Below are positions 17,642 through 26,204 of a stretch of 64,000 nucleotides of DNA, piece by piece. A program made the translations under genes and the position numbers. The notes under the pieces were generated by a model. It saw nothing but the letters and a program-made list of their open reading frames with translations. It was not told the DNA's origin and did no database searches. This DNA is from Oscillospiraceae bacterium (GTDB taxonomy: Bacteria; Bacillota; Clostridia; Oscillospirales; Ruminococcaceae). Location: the NCBI GenBank assembly GCA_031284525.1, contig JAISZR010000003.1, forward strand, positions 1-64,000, in the 5' to 3' direction. The stretch's first letter is position 1, and each line of letters starts with the position of its first letter.

Positions 17642-18568
17642 ATGAAAGTTCGTACGTTTCAACTTTCGATAATCGGGTTAGTTTGTGTGGCTGTGGCAGC
17701 TGGTGTTTGGGTCTTATCAGGCGGTGGTTACCAAGCCGCCAAAAAACATCCAGAGGTCGCGAGGATTAAAGCAAAGTTGCTCGAAGAAGCGAAGAAGGAA
17801 AAAGCAGAGAAGGAGAGTGTTAAATCTACGCCAATGGAAGATACTAAATCAGCGCAAGCGCAGCAAGAGGAGCTCACAAAAGATCTTAAGTTGATGCAGT
17901 TTGAAAACCCCAAAAGAGGCGACACTATTGCCACAATCAAGACCAGTATGGGTGATATCAAGATAAGACTTTTTCCCAAGCAAGCTCCAAAGGCGTGTGA
18001 GAATTTCATTTCCCTTGCCGAGAAAGATTACTATAAGGGTGTTATATTTCACAGAGTTATCAATAACTTCATGATTCAGACCGGTGACCCTGAAGGAACT
18101 GGAATGGGTGGGGAAAGCAAGTGGGGCAAGCCATTTGAAGATGAATTTTCCTCTGATCTTCACAACTTCCGGGGTGCCGTTTCGATGGCGAATAGCGGCC
18201 CGGGAACAAATGGCAGCCAGTTCTTTATTGTTCAAGCTAACGGCCCTGCAGAGGCGGATTCGGCGGAAAGTTCTGAGGTGAAAGAAGCTTACAAGAAACT
18301 TGGCGGGACTCCGTGGTTAGATAATAAACATACGGTGTTTGGTCAGGTTATCGAAGGGTTGGATGTGGTGGATAAAATTGCCGGTGTGGAGGTTGGCGCG
18401 GCGGATAAACCTACCACCGCCATTACCATAACGGAGATAGAAACGAGCAAATACGGTGAAAAGGCCGTGGCCGAGAAAAAGGAGAAGAAGGGGACAGCTA
18501 CAGAAAAGAAATCGGAAACAAAAAGTAAAGCCAAAAAGAAAGAAGGGGCGGGGAATGGATCCGCTTAA
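17642..18568 (+). CDS. Membrane-anchored cyclophilin-type peptidyl-prolyl isomerase
   Basis: A 308-residue protein. Residues 1-28 form a membrane anchor or signal segment, followed by a Lys/Glu-rich linker (about 35-85). The cyclophilin domain (about 95-270) has FHRVINNFMIQTGDP, GTNGSQFFIV and WLDNKHTVFGQV, keeping the catalytic Arg and substrate pocket. A very lysine-rich tail follows (about 280-308). It should fold prolines in exported or envelope proteins. There is no Cys right after the hydrophobic core, so it is not a clear lipoprotein. GGGGGAAG precedes ATG 17642. The last 14 bases overlap murC, so the pair is translationally coupled. Confidence 0.92.
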   Translation: MKVRTFQLSIIGLVCVAVAAGVWVLSGGGYQAAKKHPEVARIKAKLLEEAKKEKAEKESVKSTPMEDTKSAQAQQEELTKDLKLMQFENPKRGDTIATIKTSMGDIKIRLFPKQAPKACENFISLAEKDYYKGVIFHRVINNFMIQTGDPEGTGMGGESKWGKPFEDEFSSDLHNFRGAVSMANSGPGTNGSQFFIVQANGPAEADSAESSEVKEAYKKLGGTPWLDNKHTVFGQVIEGLDVVDKIAGVEVGAADKPTTAITITEIETSKYGEKAVAEKKEKKGTATEKKSETKSKAKKKEGAGNGSA

Positions 18569-19928
18569 CCTGGGCAAGGAGAGGATCCACCTTATTGGTG
18601 TTGGTGGGTCCGGAATTTTCCCGGTTGCTCAGATTTTGAGCGGTTTGAAATATGAGCTTTCTGGTTCAGATATCGCTGATGGGAGTACAGTTCAGCGTGC
18701 TAGGGATCTGGGGGTAAAGGTTTCCATCGGACATGCGGCTGAGAACATTGCTGGTGCCGAGCTAGTTATTTATAGTGCTGCGATTCCGGCTAACAATCCA
18801 GAGTTGGTGGCGGCTTTGCAAAGTAAGATAGAAGTTATGACGCGGGCTGAGATACTGGGGATAATAACTGCAAGGTATAAACGAAGTGTTTGTATTGCTG
18901 GCACGCATGGGAAGACCACAACGACTGCCCTTTTGGTCCAAATCCTACTCGAAAATAATATTGATACTAGTGCCATCATCGGTGGAGTGCTACCGATTTT
19001 GAATGGCAGTGGCCGGTTTGGCCAATCTGATATTTGTGTATGTGAAGCTTGCGAATATGCAAATACATTTTTGGGTCTTGGTTCCAGTGTTAGTGTCATT
19101 TTAAACATTGGCAATGATCATCTCGAGTTTTTTGGCTCGATGGGGAATTTGATTTTGGCATTTGGGCAGTTTTGCCTTCAAACCAAGGATCTCGTGATCT
19201 ATAACGGTGACGATGCAAACACGAGAGAGGCCGTCTCGAGGGCGCCTGTTCGCAAAATCTCGTTTGGTCTTGGGGAATCTAATGACTATTATGCGGCAAA
19301 CATCAAAAGGCTAAGCTTTCAGAGTATCGCTTTTGATCTGTTTAAAAGTGCGGGGAAGTTAGCCTCGTTGACATTTAATATTCCCGGCGAACATAATATA
19401 TATAACGTTTTGGCCAGCCTTGTGGCTGCCATTGAGCTTGGGTTAAATCCCGAACAGTTGACGGCACCTGTTTTCAATTTCAAAGGTGTAAATAGGCGTT
19501 TTGAAGTGCTATATAAATCAGAGGAGTTGACTGTTGTTGATGATTATGCGCATCACCCAACAGAGATAAAAGCAACTCTGACTGCGGCCAGGCAGTCGCC
19601 GCGTAAAAATATTTGGGTAGTGTTTCAGCCGTTTACCTATTCTAGGACAAAGGGACTACTTGACGATTTTGTTGATGCGCTTTCTTTGGCTGATCGATGC
19701 ATAATTACTGACATTATGGGTGGCCGCGAATTTGATGATTTGGGGGTTTCGAGTTTCGATCTTGCGAAGAAGATTCCGGATGCTGTGCAGATCAGCAGTT
19801 TTGATGGCATCGTGCAATATATTGTTGAAAATGTTCCGGAAAACACGCTTTTGATAACTCTTGGGTGTGGGGATATATATAAGGCCGCCGGACAATTAGT
19901 TGAGAGGTTGCGGGGTGGGGATTCATGA
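18555..19928 (+). CDS. murC: UDP-N-acetylmuramate--L-alanine ligase
   Basis: MurC adds L-Ala to UDP-MurNAc using ATP, the first amino acid of the wall stem peptide. The N-terminal Rossmann domain has HLIGVGGSG. The central ATPase has AGTHGKTTTTALL (P-loop, about 110-122), with NIGNDHLEFFG downstream. The C-terminal domain has VVDDYAHHPTEIKATL and VFQPFTYSRT. The 457-residue length is normal. AAGGGGCGGGG fixes ATG 18555, inside the end of the cyclophilin gene. It overlaps degV by 4 bases. Confidence 0.96.
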   Translation: MDPLNLGKERIHLIGVGGSGIFPVAQILSGLKYELSGSDIADGSTVQRARDLGVKVSIGHAAENIAGAELVIYSAAIPANNPELVAALQSKIEVMTRAEILGIITARYKRSVCIAGTHGKTTTTALLVQILLENNIDTSAIIGGVLPILNGSGRFGQSDICVCEACEYANTFLGLGSSVSVILNIGNDHLEFFGSMGNLILAFGQFCLQTKDLVIYNGDDANTREAVSRAPVRKISFGLGESNDYYAANIKRLSFQSIAFDLFKSAGKLASLTFNIPGEHNIYNVLASLVAAIELGLNPEQLTAPVFNFKGVNRRFEVLYKSEELTVVDDYAHHPTEIKATLTAARQSPRKNIWVVFQPFTYSRTKGLLDDFVDALSLADRCIITDIMGGREFDDLGVSSFDLAKKIPDAVQISSFDGIVQYIVENVPENTLLITLGCGDIYKAAGQLVERLRGGDS

Positions 19929-20782
19929 GTGATTTTGTAATAACAGCCGATACTGGTGCCGACCTAAATAAATATTTCAAGAAGAAATTTGATACACACT
20001 TTGTCAAATTTCCTTGTTTCTTGAACGAAAAACCGTTCGATAGCACCGATCACGCGGCGTTTTATAACGGCATGAGAAGTGGGGTTGCTGTTTCGACGTC
20101 CCAGATTAATACGGAGGAGATTCGCAACTTTTTTGAACCTTTTCTCAAGGATGGATTCGATATTGTTCATGTTTCTTTTTCTTCCGCTCTCAGTGGCTCT
20201 TTCAGCTGTTGTTGCGCGGCAAGAGAGGCACTTATGGAACGTTACCCGGACAGAAGGATAAGTGTTATCGATTCCAAAGCCGCTGCATCGGGTCAGGGGC
20301 TCCTTTATGCAATTGCTCTGCAGATGCAATGTGACGGCAAAACGTTTGAAGAGATTGTAACTTGGCTGGAACAAAACGTATATCACCTACATCACTTATT
20401 CACAGTTGATAACCTCTCTTATCTCCAACGAGGCGGCAGGATTTCGAAGACGACTGCTGTTGTCGGCGCAGTTCTTGGGGTTAAACCGCTTCTTTTGGTG
20501 GATGCGGAGGGCAGACTTCAGCTTTATTCCAAAACCCGTGGCAGGCGCAGGTCGCTTGACACAATCGTCGGAGATATAAGTGATTACCTTTCTGATATTG
20601 AGAACAAGTTTATGTTCATCTCACATGCAGACTGCCAGGAAGATGCTGAATATTGCGCTAAGCTCATCAGAAAAACTTATCGTTGCGAGGTGTATATTGC
20701 GGATCTTGTCCCGGTGATTGGCGCGCACAGTGGTCCTGGGACCGTGCACATTGCGTTTTTGGGAAAGCGACTTGATTTTTAA
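19925..20782 (+). CDS. DegV family fatty-acid-binding protein
   Basis: A 285-residue DegV-family protein. It has the N-terminal TADTGADL motif and the fatty-acid headgroup motif SSALSGSF near residue 90. Mid-chain it has VIDSKAAASGQG, then YLQRGGRI and a C-terminal ending in GAHSGPGTVHIAF. Family members (FakB-like) hold a fatty acid for phosphorylation by FakA, which is not in this window. ATG 19925 overlaps the murC stop in ATGA, and GGGGTGGGG precedes it. Confidence 0.9.
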   Translation: MSDFVITADTGADLNKYFKKKFDTHFVKFPCFLNEKPFDSTDHAAFYNGMRSGVAVSTSQINTEEIRNFFEPFLKDGFDIVHVSFSSALSGSFSCCCAAREALMERYPDRRISVIDSKAAASGQGLLYAIALQMQCDGKTFEEIVTWLEQNVYHLHHLFTVDNLSYLQRGGRISKTTAVVGAVLGVKPLLLVDAEGRLQLYSKTRGRRRSLDTIVGDISDYLSDIENKFMFISHADCQEDAEYCAKLIRKTYRCEVYIADLVPVIGAHSGPGTVHIAFLGKRLDF

Positions 20783-20876
20783 CACAATGCCTTTGCGGTT
20801 TCGGTTTTGTATGTTCTCGTTGGACATATTGAATTTCGGGTGAATTGCAATGGCCTGACCCAGTTTGTGAAAAAGT

Positions 20877-20915
20877 GGCGACGAGACGCCACCGAGAAGG
20901 TGGTATCTTGTCGCC
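20877..20915. terminator. Long hairpin between convergent degV and capsid-like gene
   Basis: Two 17-base arms (20877-20893 and 20899-20915) around GAGAA pair throughout with a single C-A mismatch and two G-U pairs. No T-run follows on either strand, so it is not a textbook intrinsic terminator. It may nevertheless separate the converging transcripts. The rest of the 20783-20954 gap shows nothing I can identify. Confidence 0.5.
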
Positions 20916-20954
20916 TGTGTTGTGCCTAATTTTATGCATTGATTGATATTTTGA

Positions 20955-21956
20955 TTATTTCGCTTTGTAGTCTAGGATTTTAACAGCTGATTTGCAGATT
21001 CTTGCAAAACCATAGGTTGAAGTGATTGCGGAACGCTCCAACTGCTTATCTATCAACTTATCATGTTCAACTGTTAGGTTGCCGCTGGTAACCATTTCCA
21101 AGGCAAATTTGTTATCTAGGGCGATAATCGTATTTTTTGGCACAAAGGCTGATTTAATTAGCTTTGCACCGAGCAAAGTTGTTATCTCACCGGTTGATTC
21201 AAATTTAAAACCACTTTTCGAATCCAAAATTTCTTTAAGTCCGAGTAATTGCTTCATCATTTCAGGTGAGATTAAAATCGTGTTCATTTTATATTCTTCA
21301 AAACTATTCCACAGGTCGATCAAATGTTCAAATGCGGGGACCGCTTCAACCGTTTTGCTTTCCGTCTTTGTTGTCCCATCGCCATTTACTAAAATGTCAA
21401 TTGCGCTTTTCAGTTGTTGCTTGGCAATCTGGGCGCCGATCTGCTTCAGCATAATTGTGAATAGTTCGATTTTTTGGTTTTTAACTGATTCATAGCTTGC
21501 AACCATCATTCGACCTGTTTTATTTAACTTAATGAGGTTTTCTTTCAGCTTGATGTTAACGCTTGGTATTTCCGTTCCTTCGTCGATAACTTTAAGTGGC
21601 TCGGCATCTTCGTCGCAATAAATTGTTCGGTAATCAACACCGCTGATCTGTGTTTTTATTGCTACAATGTCGTCCAACATTTTGACACTAGCCATTCCGG
21701 CCCCAACGGCTCTGTACACATATTCCGGGAATAGTGTTGCAGTTTGCGCTGTCCTGAAGAACTTTTCAATGCAGTCAGCGTTTGCGTCTCCTACTTTTAT
21801 GTCAAAGCGTTTGAGTTGCCGTTGATAAGCATCCATCTTCGAAAATTCGTCACTGTAATTACCTGAAGAGTCCAGCTCTTCCAAAATTTCAGAAAAACTC
21901 TTTTCCGCAACTTTATACATATTCTTGTCCAATACGACATTCTTATAACAATCCAT
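20955..21956 (-). CDS. HK97-fold phage-type major capsid protein
   Basis: A 333-residue protein matching phage major capsid proteins of the HK97 fold. After a helical N-terminal part (about 1-75) come strands and loops typical of the E-loop and P-domain (IDEGTEIPSVNIKLKEN, KLNKTGRMMVASYE). A spine helix region (LKQIGAQIAKQQLKSAIDIL) is followed by the A-domain (TTLLGAKLIKSAFVP, TIIALDNKFALEMV and DKQLERSAIT). It is complete, with AAGGAGAG 4-7 nt before ATG 21956. The predicted prohead protease gene lies 41 bases upstream in the usual phage order. No portal, terminase, tail or integrase gene is nearby: neighbours are degV and an ABC exporter. It could be a prophage remnant, a domesticated shell or part of a gene transfer agent. 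Confidence 0.8.
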   Translation of the reverse strand: MDCYKNVVLDKNMYKVAEKSFSEILEELDSSGNYSDEFSKMDAYQRQLKRFDIKVGDANADCIEKFFRTAQTATLFPEYVYRAVGAGMASVKMLDDIVAIKTQISGVDYRTIYCDEDAEPLKVIDEGTEIPSVNIKLKENLIKLNKTGRMMVASYESVKNQKIELFTIMLKQIGAQIAKQQLKSAIDILVNGDGTTKTESKTVEAVPAFEHLIDLWNSFEEYKMNTILISPEMMKQLLGLKEILDSKSGFKFESTGEITTLLGAKLIKSAFVPKNTIIALDNKFALEMVTSGNLTVEHDKLIDKQLERSAITSTYGFARICKSAVKILDYKAK

Positions 21957-21997
21957 AAAATCTCTCCTTACCTTATGGTCAATTAAGCTGTTTGCTC

Positions 21998-22999
21998 TTA
22001 AATATAAAAGCTCTTGTGATTGCTTGGCCTATTACTCTCATCTTTTCGCGCAGTTTGGATATATATTCCGCTTGCCAGGCTTCTCTCATTAGCTTTTTTG
22101 AATTCTTGCAACTCCAAAACTGTCATCTTTGAAACAATGCTTTTAATTGTTGCCAAGCTCAAATTTGGCAACGATAAAATATAAGAGCCTTCAACATTTT
22201 TGATCAATTCTTCTTTGAAAGCATCAGCCAATTCACGAACTTCTTCCAGTTCTTCAAGAGCTGAATATATGCTGTCCAAGCATTGCTTAGAAAGGTATGC
22301 ACCATTTCCATCGAAACTTTTGAATCTCTCTTGAAATTCAACCACATCACTCCCCAGTGTCGTTTCTTCTATTTTTCGGTTGCCTTTAACCACACCTGCT
22401 CTTTTTTGGGCCGGAACTGCTACAAACGACCATTCATAAGCATCCGTCGGATTTTCTAAAATCCCGTAGCAAAGAACTTTGTTTCCATTTTTCACATATT
22501 CCTTGCCCTTGACGTGATTGCATTTTGACTTCTTTATGTTTGCCCCACAGATTGCACACACACAACTTTCAACGTTGCAACCCACACTGACCTCTTTTTT
22601 TATCCCGCCATCAATCTCCAAAATCAGGTCCTTGTTCTTCTCACTTTTAATCATATATGCTTTTGCCTTTAGCATATAATAGTCTTCTCCGGTGTGTGTT
22701 TTCTTCTCATTGCCCCTAACAACTTCGGTAAAGAAGATTCGTGCCATCTGATTAGTTCCTTTGGGATCGTGGTCAAAAATTCCGGTCTTACCCAAAAACA
22801 ATTTTTGCAATTTATTTAGTGCACTTACGCTGAAACATTCGAAATCTCGATCTAGATCATTGTCGCACAGCACGAGATTAAAAATGTAAACCTCATCTTC
22901 CTGCAAAGCGCGCCGGGTATATTTGTTAATCAGCCTAAGATCATCTGAACCTTCTTCAGAACTTTCTTTAGCATCTTTAACAACAAATCCTTCTTTCAC
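21998..22999 (-). CDS. Phage prohead (HK97-type) serine protease-like protein
   Basis: It resembles prohead maturation proteases. FDHDP carries the likely catalytic His, and KKEVSVGCNV the likely Ser about 65 residues later. A compact Cys/His knuckle (CVCAICGANIKKSKCNH) and DAYEWSFVAVPAQKRAGVVK follow, as I recall from Clostridia phage proteases. The last 130 residues are helical and may act as a scaffold. The frame is open from an ATG at 23116, behind TAGGGGG. AAGGAGGAAAG at about 23003-23013 places a better site before GTG 22999, giving a 333-residue protein. The longer form (372 residues) remains possible. It would cleave the capsid protein during shell assembly if active. Confidence 0.7.
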   Translation of the reverse strand: MKEGFVVKDAKESSEEGSDDLRLINKYTRRALQEDEVYIFNLVLCDNDLDRDFECFSVSALNKLQKLFLGKTGIFDHDPKGTNQMARIFFTEVVRGNEKKTHTGEDYYMLKAKAYMIKSEKNKDLILEIDGGIKKEVSVGCNVESCVCAICGANIKKSKCNHVKGKEYVKNGNKVLCYGILENPTDAYEWSFVAVPAQKRAGVVKGNRKIEETTLGSDVVEFQERFKSFDGNGAYLSKQCLDSIYSALEELEEVRELADAFKEELIKNVEGSYILSLPNLSLATIKSIVSKMTVLELQEFKKANERSLASGIYIQTARKDESNRPSNHKSFYI

Positions 23000-23147
23000 A
23001 AGACTTTCCTCCTTCCTGCTTTGTTGCAAATTCCCGCCACAACCTTTCAAATGTTGCATCAATTTCTGCAACCTTGTGGCAAAGCAAGAAGTACCTGCTA
23101 GATCAGTGGCGCCCATAAAACCCCCTAAACCCTACTTCGATCTTTAC

Positions 23148-23254
23148 GCATTCTTGAAGTTCTTTTTTGAATGCGAAAGAAAAGTTCCAAAAGAAGCAAA
23201 CCAGTGAAGGAAAACGGAATTTCCCAACTGGACTCTTTTGGAACGCTTTTCTCG
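23148..23254 (+). repeat. Recurrent palindromic element, copy A
   Basis: GCATTC/GAATGC flanks AAGTTCTTTTTT, and an 11-bp stem (GTTCCAAAAGA at 23184 with TCTTTTGGAAC at 23234) encloses an A/G-rich loop. GCTTTTCTCG ends the element. Related elements with the same order of blocks occur at 38554 and 63815. On the minus strand the main stem is followed by TTTTCTTT and would terminate the ABC exporter transcript just before the protease/capsid pair. Confidence 0.6.
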
Positions 23255-23291
23255 GGATCTAAAGTTTTTTATTTTGAATTGGGTGGAGGAT

Positions 23292-25499
23292 TTAAGTGTT
23301 ATAGTTGTTAATTGCTTCTATGATATTTTGTTTTTTCAAGAGCCTTTTTGAATAATATATGGTACCAAAGATGATTAACATAACGGCAACAACACAAATG
23401 CAGGAACCTCCCCAAACGTGCGGCCACGAAATTTTAAATATTTCGGGGTTAAGGGTGCGTTTTGAAATCCAGTAAAAACCTCCAACACCCACGGGCACCC
23501 CTATCATGAGTGCCTTGCAGCCTAAAAAGAGGCCTTCAAAGTTGAGCATTCGGTTCATTCCACCCGATGTCATTCCAACGGATTGGAGCATAGCAAACTC
23601 CCTCCGGCGCAGTGCCATGCTTGTTGAGATTATGTTGACGAGGTTGGCGACCACAACCAACGCGAGCATAGTTACGAATACGCCGACTGAAAACCTGACG
23701 AGTTTCTTGATATTGCCTACCACTTTTGCATACAAACTCGGATTTTTTACGTCGTAAGAACCGATTGTTTGATTGTCTAAAATCTCTCTTGCTTTAATCT
23801 CAAAATCGAGATAATCTTGTGCATAAAACTCCCAAATCGTTGTTGGTATGAATTCAGCATCGTCGGCATCTTTGGTAAGAGCCATGAAAGCTTTGGCTGA
23901 CATAAAAATGTTAACGTCGCTAGAAGAAACGTTTTTAGAAAAGAATTCTGGAATTTCTTTTACCTGTGCAGCAACCGTAAATGATTTGGGCTTTGCAAAT
24001 GGCTGTGTGAGTGAAAGATTCCACTCTTTGCCGAAATCATATCGATTGCCGGAGTTAATTAAGATCCCGTTTGGTGCCTGTGTGCTTTTAAAATCCTGCG
24101 GCGCTAACCCCGCACTCAAACAAATCTTGTCAAATTGCTCGTCATCAAGAGCCAAAATATTAACATGTGCTAGGCCGTCTTTACCAGCGCTGATTGTATT
24201 GTTTTTATCTGTCGCGGTTGCCTTGAACTGCCCCTTTTGGAATTTTATTTTGGATGAATAAGGGAGTGCCTCGAGTTTCCTTTCCATTTCCTGCAGTTCA
24301 TCGTCGAGCTCTAGATTATGTCTCCAAAAAGTAATCTGAATTCTACTTAAGTCGTTATGTTCAGCATTTTCGAGTGCGAGTAGATCTTCAACAGTAGTTC
24401 CTGCGGGGGATGGGATTCCACCTGCACCAAATAAGACAATAAGCGTGACGATGCCACAGCAAAGGGCTCGCAGTGTTGTTTTATATTTGGCTTTGTGGCG
24501 TTTTAGAGATTTCGCGGCCATTACCCCTTCAATACCAAAAAGAGAGTTTATAAACCTAGATACTTTTAACGTTCTCGGTTTGATTTTAATTTCTTTTACT
24601 TGCCGAATCGCGTCGATAGCTGGAGTTCGAGCCACTTTAAGTGCTGGGATTAGCGCCGAAATAAAAATGGTAATCAACGCTATAATGATTACTGCAAGTA
24701 CCATTGACCAAGAGAAAACAACTCTAAAATTTGCTAGAGTTATCGAAACGTATTGAGCTACGTAAAACAATTCTCGCAGGAGATTATTAGCAACAGAAAC
24801 ACCAAGAGCGAGAAGCAAAAAGCCGCAAACAAGCCCGATCGGGACTGCGAGTGTTGACATGATTGCCGCCTCGCCAAAAACCAATCTCCGAATCTGATTA
24901 CTTGTTGCTCCCACACTCTTCAAAATACCAAACTGCTGAATTCTTTGTGCTGCCGAGATATAAAAAGCATTAGAAATGATGCTGGTAGACCAAGATATAA
25001 CAATCAAGATTAGAGCGCCGGCAAAGATAACCATGCCCCCAAATAACTGCCGTGCCCCTTCAACGCTTTCAAGTGCGATAAGGGGCCTATTGAACAGCAT
25101 GCGGGATGACTCGCCGTCGGAAGTGTTACCAAAAGAAACGCCTGCTTCAACCCCAATTTGACTCGCTTCTTTGTCAAAATCCTTGCTGAGGTGGGTGCGG
25201 TTGAATTTGACTTCAATGTCGACTCTATTTTCAATATTCCTAGGTTTGATTTCTCCTTTTGAAAATAGTTTGTTCCCCTTGATCTTTTCCGCCTGTTCCT
25301 GTGTTATATTTTGGTATTTGACGTGCCAATCACCGTAACTGCTAACGGCGGAATCTATTATCATCTGCCTGGCACTAACTGCAAGAGCGGAGATTGCAGT
25401 GATCAGAGAAACAGATAGCACAATGCAAAGGAGTGCCATAATGGTCCCTTTTTTGTTTTTCCGCATGTGGGAAATTGAGAGCCGGTTTAAGACGTTCAT
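23292..25499 (-). CDS. ABC transporter permease (MacB/FtsX family)
   Basis: A 735-residue permease with two FtsX domains. The N-terminal membrane helix (about 18-42) precedes an extracytoplasmic region, then helices at about 150-180, 205-240 and 255-290. A second set lies at about 335-360 and 590-720. Motifs such as AAQRIQQFGILKSVGAT and RRREFAMLQSVGMT are the cytoplasmic loops that contact the ATPase in this family. These pumps move peptides, antibiotics or lipids, or signal mechanically. The start ATG 25499 overlaps the stop of the ATPase gene, so the two are coupled. Confidence 0.9.
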   Translation of the reverse strand: MNVLNRLSISHMRKNKKGTIMALLCIVLSVSLITAISALAVSARQMIIDSAVSSYGDWHVKYQNITQEQAEKIKGNKLFSKGEIKPRNIENRVDIEVKFNRTHLSKDFDKEASQIGVEAGVSFGNTSDGESSRMLFNRPLIALESVEGARQLFGGMVIFAGALILIVISWSTSIISNAFYISAAQRIQQFGILKSVGATSNQIRRLVFGEAAIMSTLAVPIGLVCGFLLLALGVSVANNLLRELFYVAQYVSITLANFRVVFSWSMVLAVIIIALITIFISALIPALKVARTPAIDAIRQVKEIKIKPRTLKVSRFINSLFGIEGVMAAKSLKRHKAKYKTTLRALCCGIVTLIVLFGAGGIPSPAGTTVEDLLALENAEHNDLSRIQITFWRHNLELDDELQEMERKLEALPYSSKIKFQKGQFKATATDKNNTISAGKDGLAHVNILALDDEQFDKICLSAGLAPQDFKSTQAPNGILINSGNRYDFGKEWNLSLTQPFAKPKSFTVAAQVKEIPEFFSKNVSSSDVNIFMSAKAFMALTKDADDAEFIPTTIWEFYAQDYLDFEIKAREILDNQTIGSYDVKNPSLYAKVVGNIKKLVRFSVGVFVTMLALVVVANLVNIISTSMALRRREFAMLQSVGMTSGGMNRMLNFEGLFLGCKALMIGVPVGVGGFYWISKRTLNPEIFKISWPHVWGGSCICVVAVMLIIFGTIYYSKRLLKKQNIIEAINNYNT

Positions 25500-26182
25500 C
25501 TCCCAATCACCTCGTCACTAATAATCTTGCTATCTGCCATTCTCAAGATCCGCTTAGCCTGTGCAGAAATCCTTTCGTCATGTGTGATAATGATAAGAGT
25601 TTGCCCATATTTTTCATTCGAAAGTTTGAGCAGATCTAAAATTTCTTTTGAATGTTTACTGTCTAAGTTTCCGGTTGGTTCGTCGGCGAGCATAATAGCA
25701 GGTTTGTTGATAATTGCGCGTCCAACTGAGACACGTTGTTGCTGACCACCTGAGAGCTGATTTGGGAGATGAGACCTGCGAGATTCCAAACCTAGGAGCT
25801 TGATGACTTCATCCAAATTGTCGGTCTCGCTCTGACCATCTAACAGCCGCGGCAACGTGATGTTTTCAACAACGTTCAAAATCGGGATTAGGTTATAAAA
25901 TTGGTAGATCAACCCAATCTTGCGGCGCCTAAAGATAGCCAGATCGGTTTCATTCAAGTTATACACATTTTGCCCTTCAATGAATACTTCGCCGCTGGTT
26001 GGCCTGTCAACACAGCCCAGTAGGTGCAACAGCGTTGATTTGCCGGAGCCAGAAGCTCCGACAATAGCTACAAACTCCCCCTTTTCAACCGAAAACGATA
26101 CATCATCCAGTGCCCTGACTTCTGTTTCGCCCTTGCCATAAACTTTTGAAAGATGTTTAACCTCTAAAGTTTTATTGCTCAT
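25496..26182 (-). CDS. ABC transporter ATP-binding protein (LolD/MacB type)
   Basis: It has all ATPase motifs: Walker A GASGSGKSTLL (about 42-52), Q-loop LIYQFYNLIP, signature LSGGQQQRVSVGRAI, and Walker B IMLADEPTGNLDSKHS with H-loop IITHDE. The length (228 residues) and LDS after Walker B are typical for partners of FtsX-type permeases. ATG 26182 (MSNKTLEV) is preferred to ATG 26200 because AGGGG lies about 10 nt before it. The upstream gene ends at 26205, so the block is one operon. Confidence 0.93.
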   Translation of the reverse strand: MSNKTLEVKHLSKVYGKGETEVRALDDVSFSVEKGEFVAIVGASGSGKSTLLHLLGCVDRPTSGEVFIEGQNVYNLNETDLAIFRRRKIGLIYQFYNLIPILNVVENITLPRLLDGQSETDNLDEVIKLLGLESRRSHLPNQLSGGQQQRVSVGRAIINKPAIMLADEPTGNLDSKHSKEILDLLKLSNEKYGQTLIIITHDERISAQAKRILRMADSKIISDEVIGR

Positions 26183-26204
26183 AACCTCTTGTCCCCTCAT
26201 TCAA

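Noticed and set aside
20955-21956. Classical encapsulin
   Set aside because: The sequence and the adjacent protease match phage capsid proteins better; no cargo gene such as a peroxidase or ferritin-like protein is nearby.
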